A stretch of 64,000 bases of DNA. Origin: Spirulina subsalsa PCC 9445 (lineage in GTDB: Bacteria; Cyanobacteriota; Cyanobacteriia; Cyanobacteriales; Spirulinaceae). This document shows, one piece after another, positions 17,888 to 25,680 of this stretch. The stretch is from assembly GCF_000314005.1 (NCBI RefSeq), contig NZ_JH980292.1:3632121-3696120 (forward strand), given 5' to 3'. The position numbers were made by a program, and so were the translations under genes. The notes below the pieces were generated by a model. It was not told the origin of the DNA, searched no databases, and saw nothing but the letters and a program-made list of their open reading frames with translations. How positions within the stretch are numbered: position 1 is the first letter of the stretch; every line of letters starts with the position of its first letter.

Positions 17888-19481
17888 TCATCGACTCTTG
17901 AAGATGCTTAATCAAGGTGGACTGAGGGAGAGGCCCAGCGAGGTGTTGCCAAGGCAAGACTTGCTGGGTGTCCCAGTTTTGATGAACGTAAAAGTCTAAG
18001 GGGGGGAGTTGTCCTTTGAGTTCTTTAAACGCTCGTTTATAACTGCCTAAAGAGTCGCCATAGTGACGGGTTAATTCTAATAGGGGGGTGATTCGGCGAT
18101 CGCCTCGGGAAATTAAGGCTTGAATTACTGACCAATTATAGCTTTCGGGACGGAAATCAATCCCGTGCGATCGCAATTGTTTCTGTAAATACTGTAACCG
18201 CTTCTTACTCTCACCATTCACCCCCAACCACTGAAACGGCGTATGAGACTTAGGCACGAAGGTACTACAACCCAACGTTAAACGCAACCCCGGCACCCCC
18301 CGTTTAATCTCCTTCAACATCTGCACCGTTGCCTCAATATCCTCCTCCGTTTCCCCCGGAATTCCCACCATTCCATAAAGTTTGAGCGCTTTTAATCCCC
18401 CCGCTTTTGCATTCTCGGCCGCTTGTAATATCTCCTCATTGGCTAATTTTTTATTAATAATTTGCCGCACTCGTTCTGAACCACTTTCCACGGCAATAGT
18501 AATCGAACGACTATCATGTTGACTCAAAATTTGCGCCAGTTTTTCCGTCACCGTATTTGTACGCACCGAAGAAATACTGAGACGCACATCTTCATATTTC
18601 GGTTGATTAATATAATCTAAAAGGGCTTCAAACTCTGGATGTTGCGTTACCGATGCCCCCAACAAACCCAGACGATTTGTTACCTTTAATCCTCGTTCAA
18701 TCGCTGGAATTAAAGACCCTTCAACGCTGGGAGTTCTAAAGGGTAACGTTAAATAACTCGCCAAACAAAAACGGCACATTTCCGGGCAACTACGCACCAC
18801 TTCCACCATATAGATGCTTTCCCATGCGGCCTTTTCTGTCACCACCGTAGAAGCGGATAACATATTGCCACGATAGGTTTGTTTTTGGATCATGCTAGGA
18901 ATCTCTGTAATTTTAGGCTTAATTTCTTCAATTCCAGATGTTATGTCTTGATAAATCACCTCATATAAACTGGGAATATAAACCCCCGGAACTTGTGCCA
19001 GAACGCGCAACTTCTCCTGACGAGGGGCATTTCTCAAGACTTTATAGGTATCAATAAACTGGTCTAATAAATCCTCTCCATCCCCCAATAAAATGACATC
19101 AAAAAATGCGGCAAACGGTTCTGGATTAGCCGTTAAAACCGGTCCTCCTCCAAACACCAGAGGATGGTGTTCTCCTCGTTCCTCGCTATGAGTCGGAATA
19201 TCGAGGGATTCCAATAAATTTAAAATATTCATATAATCCAGTTCCCAAGAGAGGGAGAAACCTAATAATTCTGCTTCCCGGGGTAATGTTTCTTGAATAT
19301 CCGTAAATAAACGACTTACTTCAACATCAGAACGGAGAGCCAAGGTAGACCAAACCACCTGATAGCCTAAACTGGTAATTCCCACACTATATTCATTGGG
19401 AAAGGCAAAAATAACTGGAATCCCATCGCTTTCCACAGATGCGGGGGTAAATAAAATTTTTTCAGCGCTCAATATTGTCAT
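17883..19481 (-). CDS. B12-binding-domain-like radical SAM protein
   Basis: 532 residues. An N-terminal cobalamin-binding-like Rossmann domain (about 1-170; VFGGGPVLTANPEPFA, LLGDGED) precedes a radical SAM core whose cluster motif is CPEMCRFC, which fits CxxxCxxC. It resembles the TIGR03960-type proteins that are often followed by a TIGR03936 partner; no partner is fused here. The substrate is not known. Iron-sulfur and SAM binding are expected from the motif. It is transcribed from its own promoter and convergent with the YlqD gene. Confidence 0.85.
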   Translation of the reverse strand: MTILSAEKILFTPASVESDGIPVIFAFPNEYSVGITSLGYQVVWSTLALRSDVEVSRLFTDIQETLPREAELLGFSLSWELDYMNILNLLESLDIPTHSEERGEHHPLVFGGGPVLTANPEPFAAFFDVILLGDGEDLLDQFIDTYKVLRNAPRQEKLRVLAQVPGVYIPSLYEVIYQDITSGIEEIKPKITEIPSMIQKQTYRGNMLSASTVVTEKAAWESIYMVEVVRSCPEMCRFCLASYLTLPFRTPSVEGSLIPAIERGLKVTNRLGLLGASVTQHPEFEALLDYINQPKYEDVRLSISSVRTNTVTEKLAQILSQHDSRSITIAVESGSERVRQIINKKLANEEILQAAENAKAGGLKALKLYGMVGIPGETEEDIEATVQMLKEIKRGVPGLRLTLGCSTFVPKSHTPFQWLGVNGESKKRLQYLQKQLRSHGIDFRPESYNWSVIQALISRGDRRITPLLELTRHYGDSLGSYKRAFKELKGQLPPLDFYVHQNWDTQQVLPWQHLAGPLPQSTLIKHLQESMS

Positions 19482-19775
19482 ACTATTTCTCTGCCATTTT
19501 TAATAATGTTCCCATGATTCCCGATCGTATTTGTCCCGTTGTTAGTTGGAAAAATTAAGCCTTATGGCAGTTGTCCCCGAGATATAAATCTTAACACTGA
19601 TCAAGATCACAGTAAAAACACGGATAGATCACAAAGTGAAGGTTGACTGCATCACAGTTGTATGACCTCTAATCGAGTTTAATAATGCCTATAAATGCCT
19701 TGTCTTGCGAAAATCAGCGTCGAACGCCTCTCTCCTCCAATCATCTAAACGTCTAAGCGATGTGAATGGGTTCTT

Positions 19776-20165
19776 ATGAATCAAGTTCTAATTATTGATC
19801 AATCTCCTTGTTTCCGGCAAAAGCTGGCTAGTGTATTACAATCCTTCAACTTTAGCGTAGTGGAAGCAGAGGATGGCTTAGAAGCACAAGTCAAATTTGC
19901 CGAATATTTGCCGGACTTAGTTATTACCGATACCATTGTCCCTTCCTTAAATGGTTATCAATTTTGCACTTGGTTAAGAAATCACCCCCATTGGAATCAA
20001 GTTCCGGTGGTGTTCTGTTCTAATCGAAACACAGAGTTTGATCGGATGTGGGGGCTGAAAAAAGGAGCTAATGCCTATGTGGTCAAATCTGCGATGAGTC
20101 AGGAGTTACCCCCTATTCTCGCTATGCTTCTCCGGAGTGAAATGCAGGTAAAGCAAGTGGCTTGA
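19776..20165 (+). CDS. Stand-alone response regulator receiver protein
   Basis: 129 residues, a single CheY-like domain with no output domain. The phospho-acceptor Asp is in LVITDTIVP. The acidic N-terminal pair is reduced to a single Asp followed by Gln (IIDQSP), which may alter magnesium binding. The Thr/Ser and Lys positions appear as VVFCS and VVKSA. It resembles the PatA/PixH-type single receivers of cyanobacterial chemotaxis and phototaxis systems. No histidine kinase is nearby. Upstream, 294 bp without genes carries a TGATCAAGATCACA motif near 19598 of unproven meaning. Confidence 0.85.
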   Translation: MNQVLIIDQSPCFRQKLASVLQSFNFSVVEAEDGLEAQVKFAEYLPDLVITDTIVPSLNGYQFCTWLRNHPHWNQVPVVFCSNRNTEFDRMWGLKKGANAYVVKSAMSQELPPILAMLLRSEMQVKQVA

Positions 20166-20177
20166 ACCCTTGACACT

Positions 20178-20193
20178 CTCGGCTTCTGCCGAG
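20178..20193 (+). terminator. Short hairpin after response regulator
   Basis: CTCGGC and GCCGAG pair around a TTCT loop, and a TTTTT run begins 7 nt after the stem. It is a plausible weak terminator. Confidence 0.4.
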
Positions 20194-20251
20194 ATGGAGA
20201 TTTTTGGTTCAACCCGTTAGTGTACCTATATTCGGTGTTGTCTGGGCAGCA

Positions 20252-20623
20252 TCAGCGTCGGGAGTGCGTCACAAGGCTTTCTAACTCCCTAAGCTGCTTG
20301 TCATTCCCAGTGGCTGCAATTAAAATGTCTTCAGTTTGAATAAGTAAACCCCTTAATCTCAGATTCGCGTGAATTTCGGCAGCTTTTTATAAAATTGCCA
20401 AATCATCTAAGAAAAGTATTGGATAAACTTGACAAAATTCCTCAAATTCTGTCCTTTGTCTGGGTGAATCAACCGCCAAAAAACCTCGCCTCACTTCAAA
20501 ATAGGTGATACAGCTAATAAATATGGTTTTCTTTCGCAGGTTAATACCGTCAATTTTTTGCAGGATTTTACTATTTTTTCTAGCCGCTAAAGAGACAATA
20601 TTAGTATCTAATAAATAACCCAT
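20252..20623 (-). pseudogene. vapC: VapC PIN-domain toxin with in-frame stop
   Basis: From ATG 20623 the sequence reads MGYLLDTNIVSLAA with the first PIN Asp, then YFEVRRG with the conserved Glu. It stops at a TAA (20387-20389) right after LDDLAIL. In the same frame translation resumes without any indel as KAAEIHANLRLRG and then DILIAATGND with the third catalytic Asp, ending at TGA 20252-20254. A single base change of GAA, CAA or AAA would create this stop. The truncated product lacks an active-site Asp and should be inactive. The antitoxin-like gene directly upstream is intact. Genuine nonsense, read-through or sequencing error cannot be told apart here. Confidence 0.8.
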
Positions 20624-20630
20624 AAATCTC

Positions 20631-20927
20631 TTATTTACGTCTAACTGCATCTTCAAAAATTGCCATCTGTTCGGGAGTAAAAGAATCACCAATCGCTCCC
20701 AGAAGTCTTAGTGCCATTATGCCGCGACTATGTTTTTTTAATTGCTCATCTGACAAGGCATTAAATTCTTCAAAAGATAAATTTCTTTGAAAAGCATCTA
20801 ACAAATCTTGTAGGGTTTCTCCATAATCGAGAGCCTCTTTAAAGACAGGGCGTTCTTCCATTAAAGCAGATACAACTTGCTCAAGTTTCTTGAGCATTAA
20901 TTCTTGTTGATGATCATTGGTTAACAT
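20631..20927 (-). CDS. Putative antitoxin partner of broken VapC
   Basis: 98 residues from ATG 20927, chosen because GGAGGT sits at a good Shine-Dalgarno distance; an in-frame ATG at 20969 has no such support. The product is helical and acidic (LEQVVSALMEERPVFKEAL, FTPEQMAIFEDAVRRK). I do not recognise a DNA-binding fold with certainty. It ends 7 bp before the VapC pseudogene start, the usual antitoxin-toxin spacing. The antitoxin role is inferred from position. With the toxin broken, it may now be a relic or a trans-acting antitoxin. Confidence 0.6.
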   Translation of the reverse strand: MLTNDHQQELMLKKLEQVVSALMEERPVFKEALDYGETLQDLLDAFQRNLSFEEFNALSDEQLKKHSRGIMALRLLGAIGDSFTPEQMAIFEDAVRRK

Positions 20928-21218
20928 GATCCTGACCTCCGGGTAGTTTGGATTAGATGATTTCATCATGACCTAACGTTTGCTTAAAATTGTTAGGATC
21001 TAAAGTTTCATAAACCAACAGCGATGAATGATTCTCGCTATAGCTCCCTAACCTAACCACTTGTCGAATAGTGAGGGGATTTGTTATAGTCTAAAAGTCG
21101 GGTTGAAATTTCGCCCTCTCCCTTGTTTCTGTACTATATACCCTTAAAAACATGAAGCATCTTCTGAGCTATATCACCGCAACACGCAACAAGCAGGTCA
21201 TGAGCCAGAGGATGAAGT

Positions 21219-22841
21219 ATGGAAAAAACGAGCAATATCAGCAATCCCGTTGTTTTATCGGGCGAGAATTTAGCCTATACCGTTGAGCAAACCCGCACCC
21301 TGTTTTCTGGTGTGAATGTGGCGGTGGAAAAGGGCGATCGCATTGCCTTAGTCGGAGGGAACGGAAGCGGCAAGTCTACGCTCATGCAGCTATTAGCGGG
21401 ACAGGTGCAATCCCCGACGGGTTCCGTGCTACGTCGCGGCTCCCTGTATTATTTGCCCCAAGTTAGCACCCTCCGCCACATCGAGCCAGAACAGCCCATT
21501 TTTCAGTTCTTAAGCGCCCTGTGTGAGGAATGGTGGCAAATTGATGAGCTTTTAAGGACTCACTTTAACACCCATTTAGATTTATCTTTACCCCTGCACC
21601 GCTTGAGTGGGGGAGAATTAACCAAACTCTTTCTCACTGTGGGGTTAGCTCAAGCGCCGGATGTGTTGCTGTTGGATGAACCGACTAATCACCTTGATTT
21701 ACTGACGTTGGAGAGTCTGCGCGTCAGTTTGAATCAATTTGCGGGGGCTTTGATTATTGTCTCCCATAAACCCTTTTTTCTCGATCAGGTGGTGACAAAG
21801 ATTTGGGAATTAACGCCTTTGGGGGTGAATGTTTATGGCGGCCATTATTCCTTTTATCGGGAACAGAAACGGACGGCTTTAGCGGCTGCACAGCGATCGC
21901 ACGAAGTCGCCAAAAAAGCCTTAAAACGCGCTAGAATCACTGCCCTAGCTGAACAAAAACGAGCGGCACAGTCTCAGAAACGGGGGGAACAAAAAGCGGC
22001 GAGTGGTAGTATGGGGAAGATGGCGAAACGCTATTTTGCCAATCGGGCTTCTTCAACCGCAGGCAAGGCCGCCGAAAAAAACGAGGCCGCCCTTGAACAA
22101 GCGGCGCAAAAGGTGGCCCAGACGAAGATTAAAACGAGGAAAGCGACGAATATTCAACTGGAAGAAAAAAGCCTGAAACGCAAGACTCTGCTTGAGATTC
22201 ACAACGCTTCCCTGACTGTGGGCGATCGCCTGTTAATCCAGAATTTTCACTTGCATCTGGTTTCCGGGGATCGAGTTGCCCTCGCTGGCCCCAATGGTTC
22301 CGGCAAATCCAGCCTGATTAAAGCTCTGTTTACCCCGGATGCGGCCGGGATGGTGACGGCCGAGCAATTGCAACTTGCCCCAGCCATGACTGTGGTTTAT
22401 CTCGACCAGAACTATGGGTTCATCAATCGTCAGCAAACGATATTAGAGAATATGCAGGCGGCGAATCCCCAGTTATCCTATCAACTGTTACGGCAACAGT
22501 TGGGTCATTTTCTCTTCTTTAACGATGGGGTGTATAAGTCCGCAGGGGTGTTAAGTGGGGGAGAATTGGCTAGATTAGCGATCGCCATGATCAGCATTGC
22601 CGAGCTTGATTTACTCATTCTCGATGAACCCACCAACAACCTAGACATTGAAACCGTCGAGCAAATGATTCAAGCGATTAATGACTATCAAGGCGCAATG
22701 TGGGTGATTTCCCATGATCTTGACTTTTTGAGCCAAATCCAAATTAATCGGGCTTTTAAGCTTCAGGATCAAACCTTACAACCTACTACATTTTTACCTC
22801 AAGATACCGAAGCTTACTATCAAGAATTGCTCTATCATTAA
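21219..22841 (+). CDS. ABC-F family ATPase
   Basis: 540 residues with two ABC domains and no membrane segments. Domain 1 has GGNGSGKSTL, LSGGELTKL and LLLDEPTNHLDL; domain 2 has GPNGSGKSSL, LSGGELARL and LILDEPTNNLD. The linker (about 225-310) is long and basic (KKALKRARITALAEQKRAAQ). ABC-F proteins act on the ribosome as translation factors or protect it from antibiotics (known of the family); which applies here cannot be told. A 44-codon upstream ORF (21152-21286) overlaps its start in another frame and could be a leader peptide. Confidence 0.85.
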   Translation: MEKTSNISNPVVLSGENLAYTVEQTRTLFSGVNVAVEKGDRIALVGGNGSGKSTLMQLLAGQVQSPTGSVLRRGSLYYLPQVSTLRHIEPEQPIFQFLSALCEEWWQIDELLRTHFNTHLDLSLPLHRLSGGELTKLFLTVGLAQAPDVLLLDEPTNHLDLLTLESLRVSLNQFAGALIIVSHKPFFLDQVVTKIWELTPLGVNVYGGHYSFYREQKRTALAAAQRSHEVAKKALKRARITALAEQKRAAQSQKRGEQKAASGSMGKMAKRYFANRASSTAGKAAEKNEAALEQAAQKVAQTKIKTRKATNIQLEEKSLKRKTLLEIHNASLTVGDRLLIQNFHLHLVSGDRVALAGPNGSGKSSLIKALFTPDAAGMVTAEQLQLAPAMTVVYLDQNYGFINRQQTILENMQAANPQLSYQLLRQQLGHFLFFNDGVYKSAGVLSGGELARLAIAMISIAELDLLILDEPTNNLDIETVEQMIQAINDYQGAMWVISHDLDFLSQIQINRAFKLQDQTLQPTTFLPQDTEAYYQELLYH

Positions 22842-22913
22842 AATATGCTACAGGTTGCCAAAGTTCTAGAGGACGAGTAACTTAGAGGAAATATCCATTT
22901 CGCCTCCGGGGTG

Positions 22914-23576
22914 ATGAGCATGAATCCACTTTCTACTTTAATCGTTAGTGATACTTGGGTTTCGGCGACCTGGAATGAATACCTAAGTGCTTTGGATGAC
23001 CCCGCCCATGCTAAATCCAAAGGCTATTATAGTGATGGGCGAATGCGATTAGAAATGCAACTCCCCGTAGGCTTTGACCACAGTAAAGATCATAGTGTGA
23101 TTTCTCTGGCTGTTAACTTGTACAGCATTTTGCAGGCGATCGCATTTAGAGAATTAGACAACTGTTCTTTCCGCAAAGCGGGCTATGTTGAATTTCAGCC
23201 AGATTTAGCCTATTACGTTGGCAACAAGGCAACTGCCATCCCTAGCGGCACGGACATTGTGAATCTGGAACAGTATCCCCTGCCGGATTTGGTGGTGGAT
23301 GTGGCGAAATCCTCTCTATTGGACGACCGCACCGTTAAGCGAGTATTGTATGAAGAGGTGGGGATTGCCGAATATTGGATTGTGAACGTGGAAACTGGGG
23401 AGGTTTTGGCCTATCAAATGAGCGATCGCGGGAGTCAGCGAATCGATGTCTCTCTGGTGTTTCCGGGGCTAGAGATAGGCACCCTAAACCAAGCGCTACA
23501 ACAGAGTCGCAATCAAGAACAGTCCCAAGTGGGGGCTTGGTTAATGGGTCAGTTTCAGTCCATTGATCATAGATAA
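22914..23576 (+). CDS. Uma2 family endonuclease-like protein (DUF820)
   Basis: 220 residues from ATG 22914; ATG 22920 (MNPLSTLIV) is equally possible. The core PD-(D/E)xK-like pattern reads PDLVVDVAKSSLLDD and GIAEYWIVNVETGEVLAY, with the Glu of the usual EvxSPS element replaced by Ala-Lys (VAKSS). This is the second Uma2 protein in the window and lacks the coiled-coil tail of the first. Function unknown. Confidence 0.8.
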   Translation: MSMNPLSTLIVSDTWVSATWNEYLSALDDPAHAKSKGYYSDGRMRLEMQLPVGFDHSKDHSVISLAVNLYSILQAIAFRELDNCSFRKAGYVEFQPDLAYYVGNKATAIPSGTDIVNLEQYPLPDLVVDVAKSSLLDDRTVKRVLYEEVGIAEYWIVNVETGEVLAYQMSDRGSQRIDVSLVFPGLEIGTLNQALQQSRNQEQSQVGAWLMGQFQSIDHR

Positions 23577-23602
23577 TGCTCAATTGTAGTTGAAATATTG
23601 GC

Positions 23603-23639
23603 GAGGACGCAGAAACTCTCACAGAAGGTTTCTGAGTCT
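23603..23639 (+). repeat. Right half of a dispersed inverted-repeat element
   Basis: GAGGACGCAGAAACTCTCAC and the following bases match the right half of the complete copy at 25068-25127. Similarity continues some 15 bp further downstream. Confidence 0.7.
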
Positions 23640-23710
23640 CAGACGATATGGTATCCGCGCCATTCATAAGAATTGGAGTTAAAATCGGAGCAGGTTAACT
23701 GAGTAAAATT

Positions 23711-23938
23711 ATGTCAGAACATACCCTGATTCTATCTGAAAAAACTTATCAAACCCTGCTATAAGTCGCCCAAAAACAAGGGTTAACTCCGGAAAATTGG
23801 ATTTTATCTCAACTTGAAAAACCCCAGCCTGAAGCGGAACCGTTATCTGAAAAAATCGGTGACTTAATTGGGGCGATCGATAGTCAAGCTGAACCATTAC
23901 AAGAGCAAAAAAACTGTGTTCAAAAACCGGGTTTATAG
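23711..23938 (+). pseudogene. Small antitoxin-like gene with in-frame TAA
   Basis: The frame from ATG 23711 reads MSEHTLILSEKTYQTLL, then TAA (23762-23764), then VAQKQGLTPENWILSQL, and ends at TAG 23936-23938, all in one frame. It looks like a small cyanobacterial toxin-antitoxin-associated protein (inference) with a nonsense change. The last codons (KPGL) derive from the repeat half-copy at 23924-23951, so the original C-terminus was replaced by repeat sequence. Confidence 0.6.
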
Positions 23939-23951
23939 CAAAATCTCTGTG
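23924..23951 (+). repeat. Left half of the dispersed inverted-repeat element
   Basis: AAACCGGGTTTATAGCAAAA and the following bases equal the left half of the copy at 25068-25127. Right and left halves thus flank the small pseudogene in swapped order. Confidence 0.7.
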
Positions 23952-24040
23952 TGGACTGACCCCCATCAAATTCCGGCTTTTGTGAAAGCCAGATATGAGA
24001 GTTAATTGATTCATAGAGAGGCATATTTTCAAGTAAAAAA

Positions 24041-24259
24041 ATGATAGAAAATGCAATTTTAAAAAATGTGGAAAAACTCCCAGAATCTGTAAAACAGTCA
24101 GTTTTAGACTATACAGAATTTTTGGTGAACCGATATGCGGCAGACGCTGTTCAAACCGCCAAAGCACCCCAGCGAGGCGGACTGGGTATTTGGCAGGGTC
24201 AAATCTGGATGTCTGATGATTTTGATGAACCTCTGGAAGATTTAAAGGATTATATGTAA
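24041..24259 (+). CDS. vapB: DUF2281 antitoxin-like protein
   Basis: 72 residues. The N-terminal helix MIENAILKNVEKLPESVKQS and the C-terminal segment WMSDDFDEPLEDLKDYM are typical of DUF2281 antitoxins, where the acidic tail wraps the toxin. It lies 2 bp upstream of a PIN toxin gene in the canonical antitoxin-toxin order. Autoregulation of the pair by the complex is expected from the family; no clear operator is seen. Confidence 0.85.
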   Translation: MIENAILKNVEKLPESVKQSVLDYTEFLVNRYAADAVQTAKAPQRGGLGIWQGQIWMSDDFDEPLEDLKDYM

Positions 24260-24261
24260 AG

Positions 24262-24645
24262 ATGAATTGCCTACTGGATACCCATACTTTACTGTGGTAC
24301 TTGCAAAACAGTGAAAATTTAAGTGATAGAACCACCGAAATTCTGGAAGATGCCAATAACAATCTCTCGGTAAGTATTGCCAGTTTATGGGAAATTTCAA
24401 TTAAATTGGGTTTAGGCAAACTTAGGTTACAGAAATCATTCTCAGAATTAGAGGAAGTGCTACAACAACTAAAAATAGGCGTTCTGCCCATTACATTCGG
24501 TGATACCGAGTTCTACCTGAGCTTACCCCTCCATCATCGCGATCCGTTTGATCGGATTTTGGTGGCACAAGCCATGAATCATCGCTTGGTTTTGATTAGT
24601 CGCGATTCGGCTTTTGATGCCTATTCTATTCACCGAGTCTGGTGA
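24262..24645 (+). CDS. vapC: PIN-domain toxin, VapC type
   Basis: 127 residues, complete. PIN active-site acids are present in LLDTHTLLWYL, SLWEISIK and DPFDRILVAQA. VapC toxins are ribonucleases that cut tRNA or rRNA (known of the family; target unknown here). It is the only intact VapC in this cluster of toxin-antitoxin genes and follows its DUF2281 antitoxin by 2 bp. Confidence 0.9.
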   Translation: MNCLLDTHTLLWYLQNSENLSDRTTEILEDANNNLSVSIASLWEISIKLGLGKLRLQKSFSELEEVLQQLKIGVLPITFGDTEFYLSLPLHHRDPFDRILVAQAMNHRLVLISRDSAFDAYSIHRVW

Positions 24646-24712
24646 TAAGTTGGCAGGGTGTGAATATGGGGAATAATCGGTTCAAAATCTCTATTAACGA
24701 TTCCAGTAATCA

Positions 24713-24982
24713 TCAAATTCTCTTGCTTAGTCCACCGAAGCGACGGACATAGCCCGAACCGATTCGCACAATCCAGATTTGAGCATCAGGGTGAGTAGCT
24801 TCAAGGCGATCGCAGGCGGCAATTTCACTAGCATCGACTTCAAAATCTCCAGTTTCTAAATCAATCGCCACAATCTTGCCCTCATTACCTGCCTCTACTT
24901 GTGGGCGAACCTTAAATTCATAAATTTCATCCCCAAGACGAGCGAATTCCTCTTTACTGTAGCGAGGTTGTTTAGTGGTCAC
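24713..24982 (-). CDS. Hypothetical protein of accessory region
   Basis: 89 residues from GTG 24982, chosen because AGGAAAG lies upstream at Shine-Dalgarno distance; ATG 25027 would add 15 residues. The sequence opens TTKQPRYSKEEFARLGDEIY and continues with EGKIVAIDLETGDFEVD and DAQIWIVRIGSGYVRRFGG. This is a small conserved cyanobacterial family of unknown function, often found in toxin-antitoxin or mobile contexts (recollection, not checked). It is convergent with the VapC gene. Confidence 0.65.
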   Translation of the reverse strand: MTTKQPRYSKEEFARLGDEIYEFKVRPQVEAGNEGKIVAIDLETGDFEVDASEIAACDRLEATHPDAQIWIVRIGSGYVRRFGGLSKRI

Positions 24983-25067
24983 AGCTTTAACTTTCCTAAA
25001 ATGGCTTGACCTGATTAATTTTATCATACCAACCTACGAGGGTTTTGATTGATGGTAATTGGAACTG

Positions 25068-25127
25068 AGAAACCGGGTTTATAGCAAAATCTCTGTGAGG
25101 ATGTAGAAACTCTCACAGAAGGTTTCT
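25068..25127 (+). repeat. Nested inverted-repeat element, complete copy
   Basis: The outer arms AGAAACC and GGTTTCT (25068-25074 and 25121-25127) enclose the inner arms TCTGTGAG (25092-25099) and CTCACAGA (25112-25119). The whole could fold as a two-tier hairpin of about 60 nt. Half copies lie at 23603 and 23924. It looks like a small non-autonomous repeat rather than a gene. Confidence 0.65.
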
Positions 25128-25278
25128 GAGTCTAGGGGATAGGGTATCTGCAATTAGGAGCGATCGCCTGGACTAGGAAATCTAAATTAATTTTATAGAT
25201 TGCCATACAGAATTGCTTGACGAGCAGAATATTTGCTATAAATAATAGTATATCCCTTCTGTATATACCGAGTGACCA

Positions 25279-25509
25279 ATGGACACGGCAAAGCTGTTTA
25301 TGAGCGGCAATAGTCAGGCGGTGCGCTTGCCTAAGAGTTACCGCTTTTCTGGAGATGAAGTGGTGATTAAACGATTGGGCAATGCGGTTGTCCTGCTGCC
25401 GAAAGAAGACCCCTGGCAAGTGATGTTTGATGCCCTTCAGGAGTTTCCAGAGGATTTGCAAATTGAGCGCGATCGCTCCCTACCGATGGAACGAGAGCAA
25501 ATTGTATGA
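25279..25509 (+). CDS. vapB: VapB/MazE-type (SpoVT-AbrB) antitoxin
   Basis: 76 residues. The N-terminal swapped-hairpin DNA-binding domain reads AKLFMSGNSQAVRLPKSYRF followed by VVIKRLGNAVVLLP, the typical VapB pattern. The acidic, toxin-binding tail follows. It overlaps the next ATG by 4 bp (ATGA), so a VapC was translationally coupled, but that gene is truncated. Upstream, TTGACG and an AT-rich segment may be the promoter. Confidence 0.9.
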   Translation: MDTAKLFMSGNSQAVRLPKSYRFSGDEVVIKRLGNAVVLLPKEDPWQVMFDALQEFPEDLQIERDRSLPMEREQIV

Positions 25510-25670
25510 AAATTTTGCTTGATACGGATATTTGTATCTATACAATTAATCGTAAAAACCCCAAACTTTTAGAACGTTTGCGCTCATATTCCATCGGTGA
25601 AGTTAGTATATCAGCAGTTACTTACCCTAACACACCCTACCCCAAAGCTACTGAAACAAGCCCTAATTAG
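25506..25670 (+). pseudogene. vapC: Truncated VapC toxin
   Basis: From ATG 25506 the product starts MKILLDTDICIYTINRKNP and reaches VSISAVTY, the normal PIN sequence up to the position before the conserved Glu. It then departs into PNTPYPKATETSPN and stops. Two of the three or four catalytic acids are absent. The break lies about 25625; beyond it is only the 3' end of the DUF262 gene on the other strand. A deletion that joined this locus to the DUF262 gene is inferred. Confidence 0.75.
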
Positions 25671-25680
25671 GGAAGTTAAA

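Noticed and set aside
19590-19660. CRP-type site (TGATCAAGATCACA)
   Set aside because: Only one half matches TGTGA-N6-TCACA well, and no further support exists.
23709-24491. 260-codon minus-strand open frame
   Set aside because: It lies opposite the small pseudogene, the DUF2281 antitoxin and half of the VapC toxin, all of which have family features. Its own translation resembles no family.
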